From Rehmannia glutinosa (taxonomy: Eukaryota; Streptophyta; Magnoliopsida; Lamiales; Orobanchaceae): a stretch of DNA of 64,000 nt. The position numbers were made by a program, and so were the translations under genes. The notes under the pieces are model-generated. The model did no database searches. It was given only the letters and a program-made list of their open reading frames with translations, and was not told the origin of the DNA. The DNA lies in assembly GCA_016081115.2 (NCBI GenBank), contig CM071932.1, positions 56,184,659-56,248,658 on the forward strand, written 5' to 3'. Shown piece by piece: positions 44,133 through 54,207 of this stretch; the first letter of the stretch is position 1; every line of letters starts with the position of its first letter.

Positions 44133-46198
44133 TCAAGTTGGGGCTCCAATAGGCATGTTGTCCACATTTCCCTTAGAAACTTCCCAACCTCCAATGTCTT
44201 CAGCTATATTCCCAACCATCTGCTTACCATCATTTAATTCAAATTTTAGCATGTTGGTTGGATGGATGGTGAATACGGCTTTCTCCTGATTTACCCGCAA
44301 TGTTAGCTCCCCCGTTTCTACATCGATCAAAGCTCGTGTTGTAGCTAAAAACGGTCGTCCAAAGATGATAGGTATTTTCTTCTCCTCGTTCGCGTCCAAC
44401 ACTACAAAATCCACAGGAAAAACAAATTTATTAATTCTTACCAATACGTCTTCAATGATTCCCCACGGATAGGCGATGGATCGATCAGCGAACTGCAAAG
44501 TGATGTTGGACGGTTTCACCTCCCCGAGCCCAAACTTCGTCACATCAGAACGAGATATAAGATTCACACTGGACCCAAGATCACAAAGTGGTTTCTCAAA
44601 GAAAACTCCTCCAATAGTACAAGGAATAGTGAAACTCCCTGGATCCTTCATTTTCTGAGGTAGTTTACTTTGGACTATTGCACTACACTCCTCTGTCAAA
44701 TAGACAGTCTCAAAATCTTCCAACTTCATTTTCTTGGATTTCATTGGTTTCGCATAAATAGGTGATTCCTCGGGGCCAGGCTGAATTTTTGCTTCCTTTT
44801 TCACGTAAATTGCATTGCAGTGCTCTCTCGGATTAACCTCTGTATCACTTGGGAACTTTCCCTTCTGCTGCAATGAATTCACGGTTGTAGCCAACTGACC
44901 CATTTGTGTCTCGATCGACCTAATTTGCGTCTCCATTGTGCTCATCTTAGTATTCAGACCATCAATCTGCGCTTCACTCCTATTCATTCGATTCCTGGTC
45001 TCTCCGATGAATGAGCCGAGCATCTCCTCAAGCGACTGTTTCTTTTCACCTCCGAGTGCATTAGAACTGGATGGGTTTGGATAACCCGGAGGTGGATTCA
45101 ATACGTTCCTGTTGCTGCTATAAGAGAGATTCTCGTGATTGCGGAGTCCTGGGTGGTAGTGAGTTGGTAATGAATTACCTCTATTATTAAAATCCCAGTT
45201 ATTCACATAATTGACTTGCTCGGCCTCGTGAGTGGCGGCTGCATGAACGGCTGCGGGTGGAAGTGCGGCTTGCTGTGGTGTGCTGCCAGTATTCATGATT
45301 GCCAATTGCTTTGTCAGACTCGAGATTTGAGTTGCCAAAGCCGACATTGTATCCAGCTCAAGAACACCGACAACCGGCTTCGGGGCTGTCCTCTTGGAGG
45401 GCCATTGATAGCTGTTTGTGGCCATTTCTTCAAGTAGAAGTAAGGCCTCAGTCGGTGTTTTAGCCATCAATGTACCTCCTGATGTCGCATCTAGTATCAT
45501 CCTCGTATACCCATTCAGCCCATTGTAGAAATACTGAACCCTCTGCCAGTCTGCATAGCCATGTTGTGGGCATCTTTGCAACAGATCTTTAAATTGCTCC
45601 CAAGCTTCGTATAACGGCTCAAAATCAATCTGTTGGAACTGGGCTATCTCGCTCTTTAGTTGGAGTGTCTTGCTGGGAGGGAAAAATTTTGCTAAGAATT
45701 TTGAGTCAGATCATCCCAGCTCGTAATACTCCCAGGGGCGAACGTCTGTAACCACTGTCTGGCCTTATCCCGAAGTGAAAATGGGAAAAGCCTCAATCGA
45801 ATGGCCTCATCAGTCACACCATTCATCTTGATGGTGTCGCAAATTTCCAAAAATGTGGCCAGATGTGTATTCGGATCATCCACTGGACTCCCCCCAAACT
45901 GATTCTACTGAACCATGCTTATGAGGCCCGGTTTCAATTCGAAATTATTTGCATTAATGGGTTGGCGCACAATTCCGGAGTAGTTCTGGTTCACGGTCGG
46001 CAAAAAGTAATCCTGGATTGCCCTTTCTGGTGCCTCAGGCTGTGGTGGCATGTTTAAGACCCAATTCTTGTTATTCTCATCGCCCCCGCCTTCTGCCATT
46101 GCTCGATTCTCTGCTTGCTTTGCTGCTCGGATTGCTCGAAGTGTCCTTTCAATCTCTGGATCAAAAGGAAGCAAATTAGTATTTTCAGAATCTCGCAT
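44133..46198 (-). pseudogene. TR-GAG gag-protease
   Basis: MRDSENTNLLPFDPEIERTL starts at about 46198. The gag core is DDPNTHLATFLEICDTIKMN, RLRLFPFSLRDKARQWLQ and GLNGYTRMILDATSGGTLMA. After a coiled-coil stretch (ALATQISSLTKQLAIMN; MNRSEAQIDGLNTKMSTMET) comes a retropepsin with CDLGSSVNLISRSDVTKFGL and KIPIIFGRPFLATTRALIDV. The frame ends at 44133. One TAG (about 45902) and one frameshift (near 45693) break it; the last 482 codons are clean. No CCHC knuckle is visible. Confidence 0.85.
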
Positions 46199-46304
46199 AA
46201 ACAAATAAATCAATGAGAAATACGAAATTATAATTCCTAACCTAGTCTAGATTAGTATTAAGACTACTTGGTAATAGTATTAGTTTAAAATTGGGTAAAA
46301 CAAT

Positions 46305-46323
46305 CCCCGGCAACGGCGCCAAA
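46305..46323 (-). other. Primer binding site of TR-GAG
   Basis: The minus strand reads TTTGGCGCCGTTGCCGGGG, five bases after the LTR end. This form is usual in Athila-related gypsy elements (tRNA-Asp type, from memory). Confidence 0.75.
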
Positions 46324-46327
46324 CACT

Positions 46328-47903
46328 TGATCGTGAAATTCTTACCGCAAGCGTATGGTGTCAAGTTTTAGTATAGGTTTGAATGTAGGGTTATCGTCTC
46401 CACAGGGATTGTTATCAAATTTTATACTAAGTACTATAATTAAAATAGCTTAATTCTATCTAGAAATCGAAAATAGATGATGATTTATTAAACAAAAAAT
46501 AAAACTAAAATTAAACTACTAATTGGTTCAGACAATTAATCAAACACTTAGAATATGAATTCTAGAGGGTTGATTTCACCTAGTTATCACCTATGTTTTC
46601 AATCCAGTTTATTAATCACAAGTTATCAATCTATAAGCCAATATTCCTACCGGTTATCACTTACTCTCTCGAGTGCCAAGTGATTCTAGGTTCTAATTCT
46701 GATTTGGATATCTCTATAAAAATCATAAATTAAACCCTAATTCGCTCAATGAATATTCTATCACAGGCTTCAAAAGATTCATAAACCTCTCGATTCTATG
46801 AAACTCTAGGTTGTGCTATTCTATAGCCAGGCGTTCAATTACGTCTCTCGAGCGTCAAATCAAACAAGCCAAACAATCTAAATTATTGATCAGATAATCC
46901 AGATGCAATCAAATCAAATAGCACAAATAGATTAAATAACTTGCGAATTTCATAAACTGGAAATCAAAACATAGGTTCAAACGTAAGTTACATCAATCCC
47001 CTAGAAAAATGGGTTTAGCTCATAATGGATATATAAAAACTCATGAAGAAAAAATTATACATCTCAAGAAATCGACAAAGAAAAACAAAGAAAGAATTGA
47101 GAAGAAAAGAGAAGGAATTCTCTCTCTGTCCAGATGAGAAGTGCCTCCAATTGTCATCCCGAACCCTAGCTCTGTGTCTCTTGCCTTGCGTTGTGCTCAA
47201 AATAATGTCCGGCCCATTGTTTGTACGCGAGTTCTTGTATTTATAAGCTTGAAACCCTCGAAAATCCGTCAAACGGCCCAAAAATAAAAAGGCTCAGTTT
47301 CAGCCCGTCGCGCGTGCTGCGGCACTGGAAGACGCGCGTTGATGTGCGCATCCGTGTCCTGCTGCTGTTCGCTGGTGCACTGCATGGGAATGGCGCACTG
47401 CAGCGTGCCCATCCCCTGCTCCCCTGATGTTGTCATGCTTGTCACCGTCCTCCAACGCGCGGCTGCAGTGCGCCTGCTTGTACACCCTGCTGTTGGTCTA
47501 TCGGTTGTTGCTGTCTATCGCGCGCTGCAGCCCCTTGGCATGGGCGTTGCAGCGCCCCGCACGTCGTCCCCCTGCTGCTACAATGTGCTCTGGCGCGTTG
47601 CAGCCCTTGGCCCGGGCGCTGCAGCGCGCCCTCTTCCCTTATGCCACTGTACTAATTTTCACTTTGGCGCTGCGGCGCTCGTCCTGACTCGATAATTTTC
47701 CGTTTTTCCACATCTAAAATACGATCTTCACCGTCCAACATGTTTTCATCATTCTTGATCAATTTCGGCTACCAAAATTAGTCCCGACTCACAAACGATA
47801 ACTAATTACATGAATTCGACTCAAACGAAGCTAAAATACTCGAAAACACCACAAAATCCTAGTCTAGAATACTCAATACATTGGTATAAAAACCAATTTA
47901 ACA
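46328..47903 (-). repeat. 5' LTR of TR-GAG
   Basis: 1,576 bp, on the plus strand TGATCGTGAAATTC... to ..CAATTTAACA. TATA box (minus) at about 47231-47244; shortened GC-rich palindrome block at 47310-47690. The length difference from the other LTR is mainly in that block. Confidence 0.9.
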
Positions 47904-48788
47904 ACAGGAAACAAGAAAAATCTGTTAAAATTCAAGGAGATTAGAGGTGCAAAAGTCACATTTGGAGGAAATGAAGCTCCAGGGGAAATAAGAGGCACTG
48001 GATCCATCAAGAAAAATGGATTAGAAATCACAGATGTTGCATATGTTGAAGGTCTCAACTTCAACCTGTTAAGCATCAGCCAACTCTGTGACAAGGGCTA
48101 TAATGTTGGATTCAATATGGGAGTGTGCCAAATTAAAGACACTGAATCAAATGAAGTAGTGTTGCAAGGATCCAGACAAAAGAACATGTATGTGGTAGAC
48201 TGGTCGACTGCCACACCAAGCACTTGTCTGTTAGCAAAGAGTACAACCAAATCAAGTTGGTTGTGACACAAGAAGCTGAGTCATCTGAATTTCAAGACAA
48301 TTAACAAGCTTGCAAGGAGTCATCTTGTGGAAGGACTGTCAGACTCAGTATACAAGAAAGAAAGTGTTTGTGATACATGCCAGATGGGAAAGCAGATCAA
48401 ATCATCATTCAAAGAGAAGTCTAGTCCATCTTCAACAATAATATTCCATATGTTGCATATGGATTTATTTGGTCCAGTTGAGCAAGCTAGCATAAGTGGA
48501 AAGAAATACACTTTAGTAGTGGTGGATGATTATTCAAGATATACATGGACAATCTTCATGTGTAAAAAGAAGGAAACTTTGTAGAAGTTACCTCAACTGA
48601 TGAGAAGAGTTCAAAATGAGAAGAGTCAAATCATTATAAAGATAAGGTCTGATAGAGGAACTGAGTTTTTCAATGGAATAATCACTCAGTATTGTGTTGA
48701 AAATGGTATTGCTCATGAATTATCTGCAGCAAGGACTCCACAGCAGAATGGAGTAGCAGAAAGAAGAAATAGAAATCTCAAGAAAGCT

Positions 48789-48796
48789 GCAAGGAC
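48789..48796. repeat. Target-site duplication of the MITE, left copy (GCAAGGAC)
   Basis: GCAAGGAC at 48789-48796 and again at 49392-49399; 8 bp as for hAT elements. Confidence 0.92.
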
Positions 48797-49391
48797 TAGG
48801 GATGGCAAAATCCCCGCGGGGAACCATCCCCGTTGGTACCCGAGCAATATGGGATGGGGAATCCCCGATTAATTCGGGGGTGGGACGGGGATGGTGATTC
48901 CCCGATTCTTTAGAACCGAGGATGGGACGGGGATGGTATTTATATTCCCCGTCTCATCCCCGTCCCCATCCCCGTCCCCGTTTTGATAAAATGGGGATTT
49001 CCCGTCCCCATCCCCATTCCCCGATACATATATATTATATTTATTTATTATTATATTAATTCTAGTTATAATATTTATTTTATTTAATTTAAAGACTAAA
49101 CTCTTAAGTATTTATAATTTTCATTGTTCTCATTAATTCTTTTATGTATTGTTTTATAATTTTTTTATTTATTTTAATTATTTTAAGTAATTTTTTTATA
49201 ATTTTTTTATTAAAAATTACAAATGGGTAACCCGATTCCCCGTGGGGACCCCGATCCCCGAATGGGGATTCCCCATCCCCGTCCCAAATGCACAAAATGG
49301 GGAATGGTATGGGGATGGTATTTGGGATGAGATTCTGGGATGGGGATGGTATGTCCAATACCAGCCCCGTCCCCGCCCATTGTCATCCCTA
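48797..49391. mobile_element. hAT-type MITE
   Basis: 595 bp, termini TAGGGATGGCAAAATCCCCG and (inverted) TAGGGATGACAATGGGCGGG, flanked by an exact 8-bp duplication. The outer thirds are runs of GGGGATGG/CCCCATCC, the middle (49020-49210) is very AT-rich. No transposase ORF. It lies in the integrase of copia-3. Confidence 0.93.
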
Positions 49392-49961
49392 GCAAGGACC
49401 ATGTTAGCTGAAGTTGGGCTGCCTAAAAGATTTTGGGCTGAGGCCATCAACACTGCCTGCTATACTCAAAATAGATGCATGATTAACAGACATCTGACAA
49501 AGACTCCCTATGAAATATGGACAGGGAGAAAGCCAAATGTTGGGTATTTTAGAATATTTGGATGTAAATGCTTCATCCACAACAATGTCAAGGATAATCT
49601 AAAGGCTTTTGATGCTAAAGCTGATGAAGGTATCTTTTTGGGATACTCAGCTGAAAGTAAAGCCTATAGAGTGCTGAACAAGAGGACTATGGTCACAAAA
49701 GAGTCTATCCATGTGGTTTTTGATGAACCTAATTCAAATGGAGAAGACATTGAAGAGTTAGCTGATAAGCTGAATCAACCAACTATGCAGAAGAGTCCCT
49801 ATGTTGAAGTTGAAGCTGGAGCAATCAATCAAGATGAAGACGAGACTGCTGAGTCCCAAAGACAGCTGGAGAATCTGCAGCTGAATGATGATGAAATAGT
49901 TGCTCAAGACAACACAACTGCAAGACGACTAAACCCAGCTGATTACTTCAACCTGATGTGA

Positions 49962-50600
49962 GATGGCTGAGAGACCATCCACCAGAGTTAGTCATTGGAA
50001 ATGTGAGAGATGGTGTAAGAACCAGATCCAGAGCTCAACAAGAAGCAATGTTCACTTGTTTTATTTCCCAAATAGAGCCAAAAGATGTGTCCTAAGCATT
50101 GGAAGACACACATTGGATTCAGGCCAGGCAAGAAGACCTGAATCAGTTTGAAAGAAACAAGGTATGGGAATTGGTGCAAAGACCAACCCATCAAAATGTT
50201 ATTGGCTCAAATATATGTGGATGACATCATTTTTGGATCCATAAACAAAGAGTTGTGTGATAAATTCTCAAACCTCATGCAAGGCAAATTTGAAATGAGC
50301 ATGATGGGAGAGCTGACATTCTTCTTAGGACTCCAAGTTAAACAGCTGAAGGGTGGAACCTTTATAAGTCAAACAAAGTACACCAGAGATTTAATGGAAG
50401 AAATTTGGTATGGAAGAGAAGTCTTTTGTGAAAATACCAATGAATACATCAGTCAAGATGGACATGGATGCAGATGGTAAAGCTGTAGATCAAACAAGAT
50501 ATAGAGCACTTATTGGATCACTGCTCTACCTAACAGCAAGCAGGCCAGACATCACCTTTGCAGTAGGTGTATGTGCAAGATTCTAATCTGCTCCAAAGGA
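49962..50600 (+). pseudogene. copia-3 reverse transcriptase with internal deletion
   Basis: The N-terminal part is frameshifted (a stop inside the DVLQALDDTHWIQA block). At about 50205 the sequence jumps from QNVIG directly to QIYVDDIIFGSINKELCDKF. Compared with copia-2, about 440 bp (15803-16244) are missing, removing the fingers/palm with the first catalytic Asp (YQMDVKSAF). YVDD and the downstream MSMMGELTFFLGLQVKQLKG remain. Such an RT cannot work. Confidence 0.88.
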
Positions 50601-50607
50601 AAGTCAC

Positions 50608-51159
50608 ATGACTGCAGCTAAGAGAATCCTAAGAAATTTGAAGAGATGCCAAGAAGTTGGCTTATGGTATCCAAAGGAAGGTGGATTCAAGCTTATTGGT
50701 TACTTAGACTCTGACTATGCTGGATGTAGAGTTGACAGGAAGAGTACCTTAGGAACTTGTCAAATGCTTGGAAACAGATTGGTTTCCTGGTTTAGCAAGA
50801 AGCAAAACTCAATAGCCACATCCACAGCTGAAGCAGAGTACATAGCTGCGATCAGTTGTTGTGCCCAAGTCTTATGGATGAGACAACAGCTGAGAGATTA
50901 TGAAATTGAAGAAAAAGAGATTTCAATTATGTGTAATAACACAAGTGCTATTGCAATCACTCAGAATCCTGTGTTGCATTCGAGAACAAAGCACATTGAT
51001 GTCAGATATCATTTTATAAGAGATCATGTTGAAAAGAAAGACATCACTTTGGAATATATCTCAACTGATAAACAGTTAGCTGGCATATTCACCAAACCCT
51101 TATGTGAATCAAGATTTGAAGAACTTAAGCATGAGCTAAGGTTAATTGAGTTGAGTTGA
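50608..51159 (+). pseudogene. copia-3 RNase H
   Basis: A clean 183-residue frame with RKSTLGTCQMLGNRLVSWFS, STAEAEYIAAISCCAQVLWM (Glu) and TKHIDVRYHFIRDHVEKKDI, ending at the pol stop. The first Asp (YLDSDYAG) is kept. The third catalytic position, CDNTSAI in copia-4, is CNNTSAI here. It would degrade RNA in RNA:DNA hybrids; the Asp-to-Asn change should impair it. Confidence 0.85.
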
Positions 51160-51715
51160 TACTCAGAAGACTCAATGAGAAGAGATGGAACGTCAAAAGA
51201 TGAAAAATGAGTAGATCTCATGAATCAGCCGAGTGAACCAGATGTCTCGGAAAGTCAGCTGTATCGAGTTAGCTGACAGCTGAGTCACTATACGGATAGA
51301 GAGAAGGAGAGTTGAGTCATTTATGGAGAAAGCTGAGTCATTTATGAGCTAAGTGACAAAAATGCAGTCGTTTTTAATGAGCGGGAATGTTTTTAAGGAT
51401 GACGTCAGCGTAATAATGACAGGTACAGTCAAAAGCTACACAGTAAGCATATGATTGGATATAAATGATGCCGCATTAAATGTGAGCAATTAAATGCAAT
51501 GTGACGTGCTAAATCTGAGCCATTGATCTCGATCAAATGTCAAAATCAAAAAACCCGTCCTTTCATAACCCTTATATACTCATTCTTCCAGTTTTCTCTC
51601 ACACACTGAAAACTGTTCATCTTCAAAAATACGAAAGCAATTCTCTTTTCTCTCGAAAACCCTACCTGTTCTCAAAGCAAGTTGATCAAGATTTAATCGG
51701 TAGAATCTTCTAGAA
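51160..51715 (+). promoter_or_regulatory. Spacer with candidate internal promoter of the copia-3 third ORF
   Basis: TGACGTCA at 51400-51407, TATATAC box (CCTTATATACTC) at 51569-51580, a CT-rich leader and ATG at 51716. Spacing from box to TATA is about 165 bp, as in copia-2 and copia-4. Confidence 0.6.
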
Positions 51716-54207
51716 ATGGCACCAAAGACTGATTTCGTCAAGTTATCAAAGCAAATCCACTCAGGCTCCTCAGTGGATTTCGAAGGCATGGTTAAGCAGG
51801 GTTCGGATGCAATCCTTGTGAAGAAAATAGCAGATATGTTGGTAAAATCTGGGCTTAAGGCCTTTTGACGATAGAATACTCGCACACCTACCTGGAAGAG
51901 GTGGCGCAGTTCTATGTGAACGCCGAGGTGCAGGACGAAGGGATTTAGTCCTCCGTCCACTGCAAGGACATCATTATCACTGCTAAAGACCTTGCGGAGC
52001 ACTGCTTATTACCGTTGAAAGGTATGACGGAGATATACGAAGCTGATGTGGACTTGGCTGCTACATGGAAAGAAGTAGCCAAACTCGAGTGTGCTGCGAA
52101 AGTAGTCTACATAGCTGACAAGAAATTGCTGAAGGACGACTATCACAAGCTGATGGATGTTGTCTCAAAATGCGTGGATGTGAAGTTTGGCAATTTCAAT
52201 CAACTGTCAAAGACTAAGCTGATCGTCATGGCTGCAATCATGCAAGGGAAGAAAGTTAACTGGGCTGAGTTTGTATACAGCAAACTCTGCCAGAACATTG
52301 CGAATAAGTCATTCAAGGAGGATGGATCCTTTGGAGGATCACTCGACTATGGCCTAGTTATTGGCCACTTGATGGAAGTGAAGGGCATTCCTCTTCAGCA
52401 TGGAAAGCCATTCCATGTAAGCAAGGAGATGTTTAGGGCTAACCTTTCAGGAGCCCAGAAGAGAGCCCATGCGAAGAGGGCGGACAAAAGCGAGGGGGAA
52501 TCAGCTAACCCCGAGGAAACAGTTGTTGCCTCTCGTCCGAAGAAGAAAGCGCCCATGCGGTTTGCAAAGAAAGATAGTTGCCCCTACAAAGAAAGACATA
52601 AGACCTTTTGCCCCTGCAGTAAGTCGCTGCCCCTCGTAGCCGTGTCTCGCCCACGTTGAGGCGGAGAAGGAACCCCAAATACCTTTTCCGACCATCAAAA
52701 AGAAAGAGGATCGCAAGCCAAGAAAGACGACTCCTCGGTCAAAGAAAGATGCACGGCCCCCGCCGCCAAGGAATCAAGTATCGAACCAAAACTTCCTCTC
52801 GGTAAGGACAAAAAGAAGAAGAAGACTCACCAAGCGCTCGGAGCTTGAGAAGACAACTGAGTCTGCCACTCAGCTGGAGAAAATCTCTTAGGCTATTTGA
52901 AGAAGTGCGGTCTTGAAGTTGTTGATGAAACAACCAAGTCTGTTGAGGCCGATCCCGAGAGAGAGGCAAATAGAAGACCAGTGTGGATAGAACATCGAGG
53001 AAGAAGAAGAGGTGAGACAACAAAATCTCGATGAAAGAGTTGTGTCTCCACTGCTCCCGATCTTTCTTGAAGGAGCGAGAAGCAGAGTATGTTGCCTTCC
53101 ATTCATGAAAAGGAAGGGCAACAAAGAGAGGGCGAAGATGATGATATAATCATGTATTCTCCATTATACCCAGACATCCAGAATCGTCTGAGAGCATGGA
53201 GAAAATGGAAGTTGAGTCACTCAAGGGTGCAGTTTGAACACCCGAGTATCGAGGAAGAAGAGGAGCTTTTCAAACTTCTTGAGATTGACATTTATCATCT
53301 GCGAGGCCCTGGATGAGGATAACTGCATAAATATGCTGCAAATTCGCAAGGAGCAAGAAAAAGCCAGAGCAACTAAGGAGGCAGAAGCTCGTGAGAAAGC
53401 CAGCATTTGTCCTCTCACTGGGACAAGCAACCATACTCATCCTCACATTGATATTCTTTCGGGAAGTGATGAAGACTTGGATCTCATGGCTGCAACAGAA
53501 AAGTTGGACATGCAGCAAGCCATGCTGGAATCCACAATAATGCATGAGCAACAGCTGAGGGAAGGACCAGGAGAGTCTTCTAAATCTCAGCTGGAGATTG
53601 ATCCGTTGGGAGTGGTACAGCAGATTGCCACAGTTATTGCTGCAACCACTTCCCCAGTTCACTCAGAGGATAGATCTAAGGGACTTGGCGATGACACTGG
53701 GAACTTGGGCACCCAAGTTGAGCCAACCCCTGTTGAAGGTATCTTACCACCTGCCCCACGGCTGAACACTCAATGGAAACAGTCGGGAGTCTGGAGCAGA
53801 GTGACCCCACCATCAGTCACTCAGCTGGTGCGCCAGCTGAGGGGGATACTCACTCCACTGCAGCTAGGTCGGAGGATGATGCAGATAACTCCATAATGAA
53901 GGAAGGAGGCGAAGTGGAGAAAGAGAAAGAAAAAGAACAACAGCAAGTTGTCCTTGTGGCTTCGGACGATTAAGTCTGTCTCGGTGAAGTGCCAACGGAC
54001 TTTGCGGTCGAGGACGGCTGGCGATGCAGTCGAGGCACATGATGGATCTGCCCCGGGAGTTAACACTCTGGGAAATGAAAGTGCAATCCAGGGAGTTGAG
54101 ACTCTTGTGGATGCCACTGCAGAACACCCTAAGACAGCTGCGTCTGTCGAAGGGAATGTACAAAGTCGTGCTGCAGTTGAGACTGCAGGAGGTAATGAAG
54201 GCCCAAG
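51716..54207 (+). pseudogene. copia-3 third ORF, 3' truncated
   Basis: MAPKTDFVKLSKQIHSGSSV opens the frame. A frameshift near 51867 and a TAG at about 51946 follow. The best block is 52015-52659: TEIYEADVDLAATWKEVAKL, KLLKDDYHKLMDVVSKCVDV, MQGKKVNWAEFVYSK and GGSLDYGLVIGHLMEVKGIP, then a Lys/Arg-rich stretch. Later blocks (53234-53896) are coiled-coil and Gln/Glu-rich (KEQEKARATKEAEAREKA). It resembles the putative plant transposon protein domain. The role is unknown. It stops at the Tekay LTR. Confidence 0.65.

Larger units (their letters stand above)
40444..47903 (-). mobile_element. TR-GAG: non-autonomous gypsy element with gag-protease only
   Basis: 7,460 bp, two LTRs (47903-46328 as 5' and 42060-40444 as 3' in element orientation), flanked by ACAGG. 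PBS at 46305-46323, gag-protease 46198-44133, a 2-kb non-coding region and a PPT at 42061-42075. No RT, RNase H or integrase is present although both ends are intact. The LTRs are about 95% identical by eye, so it moved relatively recently and must have used enzymes supplied in trans. The protease active site (CDLGSSVNLIS) and PBS point to an Athila-related source. Confidence 0.9.
47909..49960 (+). pseudogene. copia-3 protease C-terminus, pre-integrase and integrase
   Basis: It continues the protease after TR-GAG (GLEITDVAYVEGLNFNLLS), then the pre-integrase region (SSWL stop HKKLSHLNFKTINKLARS-like, VCDTCQMGKQIKSSF) and the core HMLHMDLFGPVEQASISGKK (first Asp), IRSDRGTEFFNG (second Asp) and PQQNGVAERRNR (catalytic Glu). 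All three catalytic residues are kept. A MITE cuts the frame at 48797 and it resumes at 49400 (TMLAEVGLPKRFWAEAINTA) through FRIFGCKCFIHNN to NPADYFNLM (stop 49961). One early TGA (about 48266, Trp expected) and one TAG (48584) also break it. Confidence 0.85.
36317..54207 (+). mobile_element. copia-3: Sirevirus-like element, 3' end deleted
   Basis: Same family as copia-2. 5' LTR 36317-37891, PBS 37894, gag from 38020, linker, protease split by TR-GAG (40444-47903), integrase split by a MITE (48797-49391), RT with an internal deletion at 50205, RNase H to 51159, third ORF from 51716. It stops at 54207 against a Tekay LTR; the 3' third of the third ORF, PPT and 3' LTR are missing. The expected left target duplication is CGGTG (36312-36316); its partner is lost. 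Confidence 0.9.
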
